A stretch of 64,000 bases of DNA from Halobacteroidaceae bacterium (GCA_003554585.1 PWGV01000024.1:1-64000), one strand, 5' to 3'; numbered from the stretch's first letter, positions 53,712 through 62,661 are shown. The notes: generated from the letters alone by a model not told the origin. Numbers and translations: made by a program.

Positions 53712-54815
53712 ATGACTGATCCCCGTATTGCTAAAATGGCCCAGGTCCTGGTCAACCATTCGTTAGGTTTGCATGAAGGGCAAAAAGTGGCTATCAATTC
53801 TCAGGGTACTGCCTATCCTCTAATAAAGGAGGTTTTTCGGGAAGCTATTCGCAAGGGGGCCTACCCCGAAACCCGAATCCAATTACCGGGGCTTTCAGAA
53901 ATTATTTTTAAAGAAGGTTCCGACCACCAGATCGAGTATGTTTCACCCATGATTAAGCTTATGGCCAATGAATACGATGCCTTTTTAAGCATTGGAGCTC
54001 CTTTTAATACCAGGGAACTGAGCAATATCCCCCCGGAGAAAATGAGGCAATCCCAGAGAGCAACTAGAGAAATTATGCAGACGATTATGAGCCGGGCCGC
54101 CCGCGGGGAATTGAGCTGGTGTGGGACCCAGTACCCAACCCACGCTGCAGCCCAGGAAGGGAACATGTCCCTTGATGAATATACTGAATTTGTTTTCGGT
54201 GCCTGTCTTTTGAATGAAGATGATCCCATTGCCGCCTGGAAAAAAATTCATAAACAGCACGAGAAATTTATTGATTACCTGGAAAATTGTTCTGAACTCC
54301 ACTTTAAATCGAAAGACACAGATCTCAAACTTAATATTTCAGGCCGAAAATGGGAAAACTGCGATGGAAAAAACAACTTCCCCGATGGAGAAATTTTTAC
54401 CGCTCCGATCGAAGATTCGGTAAATGGGCATATCCGCTTCAGTTTCCCGGGCATATATCTGGGGCGGGAAATAGAGGATATCAAGCTAACTTTCTCTGAA
54501 GGAAAAGTAGTTGAGGCCAGGGCCGAAAAAGGAGAAGACCTGCTCCAGACCATTCTCGATACCGATGAGGGCTCCCGATTTGTTGGGGAGGTAGCCATGG
54601 GCACCAACTACGGTATTAAACATTTTACTAAGAACATGCTTTTTGACGAAAAAATCGGAGGGACAATTCACCTGGCTCTTGGCAACGGTTACCCCGAGAC
54701 AGGCAGTAAAAACCAATCGGCAATTCACTGGGATTTATTATGTGACATGCGGACCGGTGGAAAAATCCTTGCAGACGGGGAATTAATTTACAAAGACGGA
54801 ATTTTCACCATTTAA
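53712..54815 (+). CDS. Aminopeptidase, M29 (thermophilic aminopeptidase) family
   Basis: A 367-residue M29 peptidase: the metal site is formed by Glu in FPDGEIFTAP, Glu/Asp near DTDEGSRFVGEVAMGTN, His in YGIKHFTKN and AIHWDLLCDM. Members (AmpS, PepS, aminopeptidase T) remove N-terminal residues from peptides with two Co or Zn ions. ATG 53712 follows GAGGAGG. It sits 16 bp before the Opp-derived genes. Confidence 0.92.
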   Translation: MTDPRIAKMAQVLVNHSLGLHEGQKVAINSQGTAYPLIKEVFREAIRKGAYPETRIQLPGLSEIIFKEGSDHQIEYVSPMIKLMANEYDAFLSIGAPFNTRELSNIPPEKMRQSQRATREIMQTIMSRAARGELSWCGTQYPTHAAAQEGNMSLDEYTEFVFGACLLNEDDPIAAWKKIHKQHEKFIDYLENCSELHFKSKDTDLKLNISGRKWENCDGKNNFPDGEIFTAPIEDSVNGHIRFSFPGIYLGREIEDIKLTFSEGKVVEARAEKGEDLLQTILDTDEGSRFVGEVAMGTNYGIKHFTKNMLFDEKIGGTIHLALGNGYPETGSKNQSAIHWDLLCDMRTGGKILADGELIYKDGIFTI

Positions 54816-54831
54816 GCGAGGAGGGTCGGCA

Positions 54832-55545
54832 ATGTTATATTTAATAAGACCGATAAAAATTACAATATACTTTTTGCTGGCCTGGGTTTTCCTGTTATTC
54901 CTGATTTTTTCAAGAATGGTTTCCATGGGCCTTCTATCCTTTACAGCGGCTGCTTTCCTGGATTTTGCTTACGCCCCCTGGGTTGTTAATAGTATCAAAT
55001 CCGCTCAGTATGGGCTCCCCACTGCAACTCTTGTTGCCAGCGGATTATTCTCAACCCTTTCCCTGGCCCTTCCGGCAATTTTGCTTGCTTTGCCAGTCCT
55101 TTTCCGTTTCTGGAAAGAAGGGCTGCCAGCTCCATTCATTTTAACAGGAAGAATCTTAAGCAAGGCTCCCTTTTTCTGGTGGTCAATGATCCTGGCGGGA
55201 ATTTTCCTCCACTTTGGCTGGCAGCCAGCCCAGGATCCACTTGTCCCATTTTTAATTGCTTTCGTTTATTATTCATTTCTGGGGATAACCTTCCTGAGAA
55301 AACCCAGGCCCTGGCCAGCCCAGGTTTCTTTTGTTTTAATGGCCAGCGGGGCTCATTTAGTTTTCGAAACTGTAATGGCCTGGCCGGGAATAGGCCCATT
55401 ACTTTTTAACAGTATCCTGCAGCAGGATCATATTCTGACCTCGGTAATATTCCTTGCTATTTTAAGCCTTGTGATGCTAATTAACTGGGTGCTTTCCCTC
55501 GGTGATGAAGTAAAAAGGGTATTCTGGGGGGAGGAAATCAAATGA
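54832..55545 (+). CDS. Degenerate OppB-like permease
   Basis: A 237-residue membrane protein with about six hydrophobic segments. The C-terminus, HLVFETVMAWPGIGPLLFNS followed by ILQQDHILTSVIFLAILSLV, is the DppB/OppB ending (VETVFSWPGLG...). OppB proteins are about 310-320 residues; here the first extracytoplasmic part and most of the EAA coupling loop (normally DYVRTARAKGL...RHALRNALLP) are missing, with only LRKPRPWPAQ at that place. ATG 54832 after GAGGAGGG. It is 17 bp after the aminopeptidase and overlaps the next gene (ATGA). Confidence 0.8.
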   Translation: MLYLIRPIKITIYFLLAWVFLLFLIFSRMVSMGLLSFTAAAFLDFAYAPWVVNSIKSAQYGLPTATLVASGLFSTLSLALPAILLALPVLFRFWKEGLPAPFILTGRILSKAPFFWWSMILAGIFLHFGWQPAQDPLVPFLIAFVYYSFLGITFLRKPRPWPAQVSFVLMASGAHLVFETVMAWPGIGPLLFNSILQQDHILTSVIFLAILSLVMLINWVLSLGDEVKRVFWGEEIK

Positions 55546-56282
55546 CTGAAAATCCCAGGAAAAAAAATTTCACCCCGTACATAAAAAGATTAAAAACCCG
55601 GATCTTAAAAAATCCCAATTTCCCCTTGAACCTTTTTGCGTTCCTTTTCCTTTCTCTATTATTCCTTACCAGTTTAATCCCCGATTTTGCCAGCCTTGAA
55701 TTTTTCCTGAAAACCCGCAACACTTTTTTAATTTCTGGAGGGCTGGCAATACCCCTGACCATGTTCTTTTATATCCTGGCGCTGTTCCCCCGGGTTAATC
55801 TTCTACCTTTTTGGGCCGGACTTTCTCCCATCTTACTGGCCCTGGTTTTATTGGCCTGGGGGTATCCCTTTTTACCAGCGTTGGCCCTGGGTTCCATTGG
55901 TTTTGCCGGCCTGGAAATTTATCCCCGCATATCTCGCTTTATCGAAGGAGCAAATCGACATCCTTCCTTTTTTACAAGTAAAGTCATGGGGATTTCTGAT
56001 CCAGTCCTTTTTTTAAAAATTACCCTGCCTGTTTCTATTTCTATTTTGGGACGGTCATTTTTGCGCGTTTTTCTGTGCATTCTGGCAGTGGAAACTACCA
56101 TTAGCTTCCTTGGCTTAAAAAGCCCCTTATTAGAAACCTGGGGGACTGCCCTGAACCAGGCCTATCTCCACCCTGACTGGCCTCAAAACTGGGGAGAGTT
56201 TCTCTGGCCCGGCGCCATTTTTCTTCTCACAAGTTTGGCCTGCTCGATCCTGATTGAGGAGGGGAAGAATAATGTTGATTAA
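55542..56282 (+). CDS. Degenerate OppC-like permease
   Basis: A 246-residue membrane protein. The terminal segment TTISFLGLKSPLLETWGTAL, with LWPGAIFLLTSLACSILIEEG, is that of DppC/OppC (SFLGLG...PSWG.ML...LFPG). The preceding SKVMGISDPVLFLKITLPVS still resembles the EAA loop. The OppC hallmark HWLGTDxxGRD and its extracytoplasmic region are missing, and the protein is 50-60 residues shorter than normal. The start codon overlaps the OppB-like stop by 4 bp. Confidence 0.8.
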   Translation: MTENPRKKNFTPYIKRLKTRILKNPNFPLNLFAFLFLSLLFLTSLIPDFASLEFFLKTRNTFLISGGLAIPLTMFFYILALFPRVNLLPFWAGLSPILLALVLLAWGYPFLPALALGSIGFAGLEIYPRISRFIEGANRHPSFFTSKVMGISDPVLFLKITLPVSISILGRSFLRVFLCILAVETTISFLGLKSPLLETWGTALNQAYLHPDWPQNWGEFLWPGAIFLLTSLACSILIEEGKNNVD

Positions 56283-57933
56283 AATAAAGGACTTAAAAAT
56301 TAAAAACGCAGCAAATCTTCCCATAAATATCAGTTCTTTTTGCCTCGAGCCGGGGCAAAGGATGCAATTAGCCGATCCAACTGGCCAGTCTAACTACATC
56401 CTGCAAATAGAAAACATAATTGACAGCCTTCCTGAAGATACAGTTTGGATCCAGGGCCAACCAATTGATTTTTTCAAACCCAACCTCTCTTTGGAAAAAC
56501 AGCTCCCGGATAAAACCAAAATTATTGCCGGAAAAATTATTGCCTGCTCCCACGACCTTCTTAAGATGAAGCCGCGGGATATTCCTTCCAACCTGCTTAA
56601 TATTTTGCGCTGGACCGCTGCTATTCTTTCAGCCCCATCTTTAATCATCGCCCGGGACGATCTAACTGATTCAGGCCCTTATTCCCGGCAAAAAGTTCTC
56701 GAAGAACTGAGCCTTTTGTTTGCAGAAAATAATACCGCTCTTTTACAAATAGTGGAACATAACGTTGATTTAAGTCCTCTAATCATGGATTATACCCGGA
56801 TAAAAGCAGGAGATATTATTACTATTTCCCCAGGAAAAAGAAACCATTCTCAGGATTTAAAAACTCCTCCCCCAGATTACAAGATCCTGGCCTTGAATGA
56901 TTGCTCTGGAGACCACCTTGAAGACTGGAACATAGATATTGCCCAAAACCAATCCTGGACTTTTATCTGTGATGGGGAGCAAACCGCCGATGGCCTGGCC
57001 AGATCACTTGCCGGGATCGAAAAACCCAAAAAAGGGACGCGAGAGTGCATTCTTAAGCCAAGGGAAATACTATATTTTGAATCCTTTCCATTCTTTCCCC
57101 AAAAAACTCTGGCTCAAAGCATCAAAATATTTTCAAAGCAAATTTCTTCCCCAAAAAAACTCGACCAAAATTTTAAAAAACTACAGGAAAAAATCAAAGA
57201 GTTTAATTACCTCCAACCCGAAAATATTCTCTCTTTTTTCCCGGATGAAATTTCTCCAGCCCAGGAATTAAATATTTTCCTCTTATGGGCTTCTGTTATC
57301 CCACCTCGGCTTTTGATTTTGAATAACCCCCGGGGTTTAATCCAGGAAAATCTTTCCCTTATGCAGTCCTTGATAAAAAATCAGAGGACCAATATTCTAA
57401 TAACAACTACACGGACGGATTTAGCCCTTACCCCTAAGCTGGGAATTGTCTTTGAAAAACGACTGCTGGAGGATGGGCCCCAATATAAAATCCGAGACAC
57501 CCCTTTCCACCCTTATTCCCGGGCCATACTGACTCCTGATCGCGAGCTTCCCTCCTTCCCTTTCAACCGGGAAGAAATTAACGGCTGTCCCTTTCACCCC
57601 GCCTGCGGGGAGTCTTTCTCCTATTGCGGGTGGAATGGTGCTGACCTGAAAGTTTTCCTGCAGAATCGCCATTTAGACAATTCAATCCATAGTTATGGTT
57701 TGAAAGGAAATGACCTTTCCCTTGAACTCGCCTATACTTCAGAATTTTTCTGGCAGGATTTAATTGAGGAAATAAAGTCCCTGATGTCATCTCAAAACGA
57801 ACCCCTATCCGAGGCCTGTTTGGAGGTAGAATATGAAAACCGAAAGGTTTGGGCCCGCTTTTCACCCCAGAAACCACCCGGTCTGCAAAAAGTTGAAACC
57901 GACCGCCGGGTAGCCTGCCACCTTTTCAAGTAA
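56272..57933 (+). CDS. Fused OppD-OppF-like pseudo-ATPase
   Basis: A 553-residue protein with two ABC-ATPase-derived halves. Half 1: LEPGQRMQLADPTGQSN (34-41) replaces Walker A; LIIARDD (124-130) replaces Walker B. Half 2: CDGEQTADGLARSLAGIEKP (from 233) replaces GESGSGKSTLARLLAG; ISPAQEL (327-333) replaces LSGGQRQ; LLILNNP (347-353) replaces LLILDEP; the H-loop His is Thr. The OppF ending is kept: PFHPYSRAIL (411-420), Cys439, Cys445, Cys452 and final VACH. ATP binding and hydrolysis are predicted lost, yet the frame is fully open. ATG 56272 after GGAGGGG, overlapping the OppC-like gene. Confidence 0.82.
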   Translation: MLIKIKDLKIKNAANLPINISSFCLEPGQRMQLADPTGQSNYILQIENIIDSLPEDTVWIQGQPIDFFKPNLSLEKQLPDKTKIIAGKIIACSHDLLKMKPRDIPSNLLNILRWTAAILSAPSLIIARDDLTDSGPYSRQKVLEELSLLFAENNTALLQIVEHNVDLSPLIMDYTRIKAGDIITISPGKRNHSQDLKTPPPDYKILALNDCSGDHLEDWNIDIAQNQSWTFICDGEQTADGLARSLAGIEKPKKGTRECILKPREILYFESFPFFPQKTLAQSIKIFSKQISSPKKLDQNFKKLQEKIKEFNYLQPENILSFFPDEISPAQELNIFLLWASVIPPRLLILNNPRGLIQENLSLMQSLIKNQRTNILITTTRTDLALTPKLGIVFEKRLLEDGPQYKIRDTPFHPYSRAILTPDRELPSFPFNREEINGCPFHPACGESFSYCGWNGADLKVFLQNRHLDNSIHSYGLKGNDLSLELAYTSEFFWQDLIEEIKSLMSSQNEPLSEACLEVEYENRKVWARFSPQKPPGLQKVETDRRVACHLFK

Positions 57934-57970
57934 AAAACCTCTGGATTTACCAGAGGTTTTCTCTTTTTCT
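57934..57970. terminator. bidirectional terminator
   Basis: AAAACCTCTGG / CCAGAGGTTTT stem with flanking A and T runs, between the convergent pseudo-ATPase and M20 genes. Confidence 0.85.
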
Positions 57971-57973
57971 TCA

Positions 57974-59140
57974 TTATCCTTTTTCCCGTTCAAATTCTTC
58001 CCTGACCTTCTTTTGAAGCTCGGAGCTGGTCAAATAATCAAAACCCGTAAAAGCCAGGGCTGCTGCCCCAATCAGCATTCCTTCCATCGCCCGGGAACTC
58101 TTTGTAGCCCGGGCAAACTCCCTGGTATGCCCTGGATGCGGTTCATCCATTATCTTGATACTGGGGTGAATCGCCGGAACCACCTGGCTGATATCACCGA
58201 TATCTACAGAACCTTTGGTTAGACTTGTTTCTATTTCTTCCCTGGCTACTCCAAGGGAAGTCAGGTTATTTTCAAAAAGTTCATTGAGTTCTTGGTTGGA
58301 ACAAAGGGGAGCATAGCCCATTTCATAATTGGAGATCTCAACCCGGCAACCCGCTGCAAGAGCCCCTCCCTCGGCACATTTAATAACTTTCTCTTTTAGT
58401 TCGGCAAGCTGTTCTAATTCCGGGGCCCGCAGATAGTACTGAGCACGGGTATGTTCGGGAATCATATTTGCGGCTTCGCCACCTTTGGCAATTATTCCAT
58501 GGATTCTTAATCCATCCGGGACCTGCTGTCTGAGGTTGCTTATGGAATTATACATATTAACTAAAGCGTCCAGTGCATTGATGCCCTTTTCTGGAGCAGC
58601 AGAAGCGTGGGAAGAACGCCCGTAAAAATCAAATTGGAGGGCTTCCAGGGCCAGTGAGCTTCCGCTTTTTTGATAAGCACTCGAGGGGTGAGCCATTAAG
58701 GCAATATCTACCTCGGAAAAAGTCCCTCTTTCCACCATGGTAACCTTTCCCCCATCGGTCTCTTCTGCGGGAGTACCAATGACCACTATTCTGCCAGAAT
58801 CGGGGGAAAGAACTTCCCGCAAAGCACTTGCAGCTGCAACCGACATTACTCCAATCAGGTTATGACCACAGGCATGACCGAGTCCGGGCAAAGCATCATA
58901 TTCAGCTAAAAAAGCAATAGTGGGACCATTATTTTTGTTTCCAGTTTCAGCCCAGAAAGCTGTTTCCAGGCCGGCAGTTCCTTTTTCCACCTTAAAGCCA
59001 AGCTCTTTTAACAATTCCACCAGGGCTTTTTGGGCTTTATATTCCTGATGACCTAACTCGGGGTTTTCCCAGATAAAACGGGCTACTTCTGCCCAGCGGT
59101 TTTTTTTCTGAAAGATATACTCCTTAATTTTTTCTTTCAA
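57974..59140 (-). CDS. M20 family amidohydrolase/peptidase
   Basis: A 388-residue M20D-type enzyme: AEYDALPGLGHACGHNLIGV (metal ligands), GTPAEETDGGK (catalytic Glu) and a lid domain from LEALQFDFYGRSSHASAAPE. It resembles p-aminobenzoyl-glutamate hydrolase or N-acyl amino acid amidohydrolases. I take TTG 59140 with AAAGGAG 8 nt upstream. The ileS terminator lies only 20 nt upstream of that start, leaving no room for a promoter, so expression likely depends on read-through or on a promoter within ileS. Confidence 0.88.
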   Translation of the reverse strand: MKEKIKEYIFQKKNRWAEVARFIWENPELGHQEYKAQKALVELLKELGFKVEKGTAGLETAFWAETGNKNNGPTIAFLAEYDALPGLGHACGHNLIGVMSVAAASALREVLSPDSGRIVVIGTPAEETDGGKVTMVERGTFSEVDIALMAHPSSAYQKSGSSLALEALQFDFYGRSSHASAAPEKGINALDALVNMYNSISNLRQQVPDGLRIHGIIAKGGEAANMIPEHTRAQYYLRAPELEQLAELKEKVIKCAEGGALAAGCRVEISNYEMGYAPLCSNQELNELFENNLTSLGVAREEIETSLTKGSVDIGDISQVVPAIHPSIKIMDEPHPGHTREFARATKSSRAMEGMLIGAAALAFTGFDYLTSSELQKKVREEFEREKG

Positions 59141-59160
59141 TTCAATCGCTCCTTTTAAGA

Positions 59161-59190
59161 CAAACAAAGCCCCGGCAGGGGCTTTGTCTT
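59161..59190 (-). terminator. ileS terminator
   Basis: ACAAAGCCCC-TGCC-GGGGCTTTGT followed by TTGTCTT on the minus strand, starting at the ileS stop codon. Confidence 0.8.
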
Positions 59191-62100
59191 ATTTTACGGG
59201 TTCCAGGCCGATTTCAATTCGTCCCTCTCCAAGATCGAGATCTTTCTTTATTGACATGTCAATACTATCCCGTTCTTCCAGGATGTCAGCCAAAGCTTCA
59301 GTTTTAATATATTCTCCATACTCTTCCATTACTTCCTGCACAAGACCTTCCGCCTTGAAATTAATATGAATTCTGGTCTCAACCTCAAGTCCCCCGTCTT
59401 TCCTGAGGGTTTGAATATTGCGGAGAATATCTCTGGCCAGTCCTTCCCGGAGAAGTTCAGGGGTAATTTCTGTATCCAGAGCAACCAGGACTCCTTCCTC
59501 TTCAATAACAGCTTTATCCGCTGGGGCTTTTTTCTGGATGTTAACTTCCTCTGCGGATAGTTTAACATCCTTTTCTTCGAGGTTAAGGGTCAGTTCTCCC
59601 TTTTCCTCCAGCGAGCTTACTGCTTTTTCCCCATCTATGTTCTCCAGAGCTTTTTTGATCTGGGGAACCAATGGGCCAAATTTCGCCCCTACTTTTGCAA
59701 AGTTAGGCTGAAGACGGAATTCATAAAACCCGGCCTGGTCGGCAACAACCTCGATCTCCTTGATGTTAACTTCATCTTTGATAATATTTTCTCCCCGCTC
59801 AATCGCCCGGCTCATGGCTTCATCCCCAGCTACTTCCAGCAGTTTGAGCGGCTGCCGGACCTTAATTCCAGCCTGATTCCGGGCAGAGTGAGCAACACTG
59901 CACACTCTCATTATCCTATCCATCTCCTGCAGCAATTCTTCATCCAGCCATTCCTTCTCTGCCTGGGGATAATTACAAAGATGGATGCTTTCAGGTTGAT
60001 CGGCTAATACTCCCCGAACCAGGTTCTGATAAATATCTTCAGTAATGAAGGGTAGCAGGGGTGCCAGGAGTTTGGTAATAGCCAGCAGGGTGTAATAGAG
60101 GACATGGTAGGCCTGATCCTTGTCGGCATCTTCTTCCCCTTTCCAGAAGCGGCGGCGGTTTCTGCGAACGTACCAGCGGGAGGTATCCTCAATCAATCCA
60201 TCAACACTCCGCAAACCCCGCATCGTATCATAACTCCATAACGCATCGTCCATATCTTCGATAGTCTTTTGAACCCGGGCTACCAGCCACCGGTCAAGGA
60301 GCTCGGAGGGGCTTTCTCCCTGTTCACCCTTGTTTAAAGGCACCTTGTGGGGATCTTTACTGGGTTTCCAGCCATCGAGCTTGGCATAGGTTAGGAAAAA
60401 GGAGTAGGTGTTCCAGAAGGTGAGAAGTTTCCGCTTGACTTCTTCACCGATCCCATAACCAAAGCTGAGATTAACATTCGGGTTCCGGGAGGTATAGATA
60501 TAGCGCATGATATCTGCGCCCATCTCTTCGACTGCATCATCAAACCAGATAGCATTCCCCCAGCTTTTGTGCATCGGTCTTCCCGTTTCATCGTGCACCT
60601 TTTCATAAGTCATTACCTTCTTATAAGGCGGGGTATCTTCCAGAACGCTGCTCATAAAAAGCTGGGCGTAAAACCAGAGCCTGATCTGTTCCCTCATCTC
60701 TACAACAAAATCCGCGGGGAACCATTTTTCCCAGTACTTCTTCCCTTCCTCTCCATTTAGATAACAGAGTGTCGAGAAGGGAACTATACCTGCATCCAGC
60801 CAGCAGTCACCAACTTCGGAAATCCTTTCCACCTCTTCTCCACATTCAGGGCACTCGATTTTATACTGATCAATCCAGGGCCGGTGTAATTCAGGGAGAT
60901 CATCGACTGGACTTGTAGCTTTTTCTTCAAGCTCCTCCCGGGAAGAGATAATTGTTACTTTTCCGCAGGAACACCGGTAAAATGGAAGGGGCAGTCCCCA
61001 GAACCTTTTCCGGGAAATACACCAATCGCCCATATTGTTAAGCCAGTCAGCCATCAGCTTGCCGGCATAATCGGGCTGCCAGTTCACCTCCCTGGCATTA
61101 GCCAGCATTGTTTCCCGCATGGGTTCTCCCTTGATAAACCATTCCTGTTCCAGCCGGAAAACAAGGTCTTCCCCACAGCGCCAGCAAACAGGATAACGGT
61201 GGTGGTATTCTTCAACTTTTAACAGGTAGCCTTTTTCCGCGAGGTTATCCATTATAGGCTGCCCTACTTCGGCTGCATTTTGCCGGGAAAGAAAACCAAA
61301 GTTATCATAATAATCGCCGGCTTCATCAATGGGTGCAATTATATCCAGGTCGTGTTCCTGGCTTAAACCGTAATCCTCGGCACCGCAACCAGGGGCAATA
61401 TGGACAATTCCTGTCCCCTCTTCACCGCTTACTTCATCCCAGGAAATAACCCGGTGTCCAAGTTCCTTTTGTGCAGGCAGCTCATCAAAAGGTCCGCGAT
61501 AGGTAAGCCCCAGAAGCTTATCTCCTTTGACTTTTTCTTCAACCGAATATTTACCGTCAATTCTTTCCCTGGCTTCTTCAGCCACCCAGATAAATTTATC
61601 TTCTGTTTTTAGCTTAAGATAATCCAGTTTTGGGTTTACAGCCAGGGCAACATTAGCCGGAAGAGTCCAGGGAGTAGTAGTCCATACAGCAAAATATTCA
61701 TTTTCCCGGTCAATAATTGGCAGGGTAATGAAAACCGAGGGATGAACCATATCCTTGTAGGAATCCGCCAGTTCATGCTGGGAAAGGGAAGTTCCACAGC
61801 GTAAACACCAGGGCATTACACTGTCCCCCTGGTATAATAGGTCCTTATCCTGGCAAACCTTCAGGAAATGCCAGATATGCTCGATATTATTATCGTCCAT
61901 GGTATAATAAGAGTTTTCCCAGTCCATCCACTGTCCAAGACGTTTAGACTGCTCAGTTTGAATAGCTGCGTACTTCTCAACTCTCTCCCGACAGGCCCGG
62001 GCAAAATTTTCCAGGCCGTATTCAATTATTTCTTTTTTTGAATTCAAATCCAGTGCTTTCTCCCCTTCAACCTCTACCCAGAGGCCCTGACAGTCAAAAC

Positions 62101-62350
62101 CATTCTGAAACCTCTGGTCAAAACCATGCATTGCCCGGTGGCGCTGGAAAACGTCCTTATAGGTCCTGCCCCAGGCATGATGGACCCCCATGGGGTTATT
62201 GGCAGTAATGGGACCGTCAATAAAAGAATAGTGTTCGTTCCCTTTATTTTTTTCCTGGAGTTTTTTAAAAATTTGTTGCTCTTCCCAGAACTTTAAAATC
62301 TGCCTTTCAAGTTTTGGAAATTCTGGCTTGGCGGGAACTTCTTTAAACAT
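59189..62350 (-). CDS. ileS: Isoleucyl-tRNA synthetase (atypical catalytic motifs)
   Basis: A 1053-residue class I synthetase. The N-terminus reads FIDGPITANNPMGVHHAWGR, with HHAW (57-60) at the HIGH site, and the KMSKS site reads GRPMHKSWGN. An editing CP1 domain with WTTTPWTLPANVALAVNP and a zinc-type CxxC (MPWCLRCGTS, CWRCGED, CPECG) are present. The T-box with an Ile ATC specifier confirms the amino acid. ATG 62348-62350 follows AAAGGAGG. The motif variants are unlike the standard Bacillus enzyme. Confidence 0.93.
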   Translation of the reverse strand: MFKEVPAKPEFPKLERQILKFWEEQQIFKKLQEKNKGNEHYSFIDGPITANNPMGVHHAWGRTYKDVFQRHRAMHGFDQRFQNGFDCQGLWVEVEGEKALDLNSKKEIIEYGLENFARACRERVEKYAAIQTEQSKRLGQWMDWENSYYTMDDNNIEHIWHFLKVCQDKDLLYQGDSVMPWCLRCGTSLSQHELADSYKDMVHPSVFITLPIIDRENEYFAVWTTTPWTLPANVALAVNPKLDYLKLKTEDKFIWVAEEARERIDGKYSVEEKVKGDKLLGLTYRGPFDELPAQKELGHRVISWDEVSGEEGTGIVHIAPGCGAEDYGLSQEHDLDIIAPIDEAGDYYDNFGFLSRQNAAEVGQPIMDNLAEKGYLLKVEEYHHRYPVCWRCGEDLVFRLEQEWFIKGEPMRETMLANAREVNWQPDYAGKLMADWLNNMGDWCISRKRFWGLPLPFYRCSCGKVTIISSREELEEKATSPVDDLPELHRPWIDQYKIECPECGEEVERISEVGDCWLDAGIVPFSTLCYLNGEEGKKYWEKWFPADFVVEMREQIRLWFYAQLFMSSVLEDTPPYKKVMTYEKVHDETGRPMHKSWGNAIWFDDAVEEMGADIMRYIYTSRNPNVNLSFGYGIGEEVKRKLLTFWNTYSFFLTYAKLDGWKPSKDPHKVPLNKGEQGESPSELLDRWLVARVQKTIEDMDDALWSYDTMRGLRSVDGLIEDTSRWYVRRNRRRFWKGEEDADKDQAYHVLYYTLLAITKLLAPLLPFITEDIYQNLVRGVLADQPESIHLCNYPQAEKEWLDEELLQEMDRIMRVCSVAHSARNQAGIKVRQPLKLLEVAGDEAMSRAIERGENIIKDEVNIKEIEVVADQAGFYEFRLQPNFAKVGAKFGPLVPQIKKALENIDGEKAVSSLEEKGELTLNLEEKDVKLSAEEVNIQKKAPADKAVIEEEGVLVALDTEITPELLREGLARDILRNIQTLRKDGGLEVETRIHINFKAEGLVQEVMEEYGEYIKTEALADILEERDSIDMSIKKDLDLGEGRIEIGLEPVK

Positions 62351-62383
62351 TCTTCTTCCTCCTTTACATAATGCTCGCAATAA

Positions 62384-62625
62384 AAAAACCCAATCCTTTT
62401 TAAGGACGGGGTTTCCCGCGGTACCACCTTAATTGGCTTTACAGCCCTCTCCAGCAGGCACTTTAATGCCCTACCCCTGCTAACGGTGAGGCTTCCGGCA
62501 GACTTACTCATCTTTCAGTCTGCGGCTCCCAGGCGATTTTCCCCATTTTCTTTCTACCGGGCTCCCACCATCCCCGGCTCGCTAAGAGAAATAAAAACGG
62601 GTACTCTTCCTGCTCCTAGCCTATT
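62384..62625 (-). promoter_or_regulatory. T-box leader of ileS (Ile specifier)
   Basis: The minus strand contains the T-box core AAGGTGGTACCGCGG (62416-62430). It is followed by a terminator hairpin (CCCCGTCCTT...AAGGATTGGG, then T7; 62391-62415). Upstream is stem I, with the specifier ATC at 62535-62537 in the usual GAAAATCGCC context before GGGAGCC. Uncharged tRNA-Ile would bind and prevent termination, inducing ileS. Confidence 0.92.
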
Positions 62626-62632
62626 TGGAGTT

Positions 62633-62661
62633 ATTTTACCATAGGGATGCTCCATAGTCAA
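62633..62661 (-). promoter_or_regulatory. ileS promoter
   Basis: Minus-strand TTGACT (62656-62661), 17 bp, TAAAAT (62633-62638), placing the start of transcription at the 5' end of the T-box. Confidence 0.7.

Noticed and set aside
54832-57933. Calling the Opp-derived trio simple pseudogenes
   Set aside because: All three frames are fully open with good ribosome-binding sites and overlapping start/stop codons; decay would be expected to leave stops or frameshifts.
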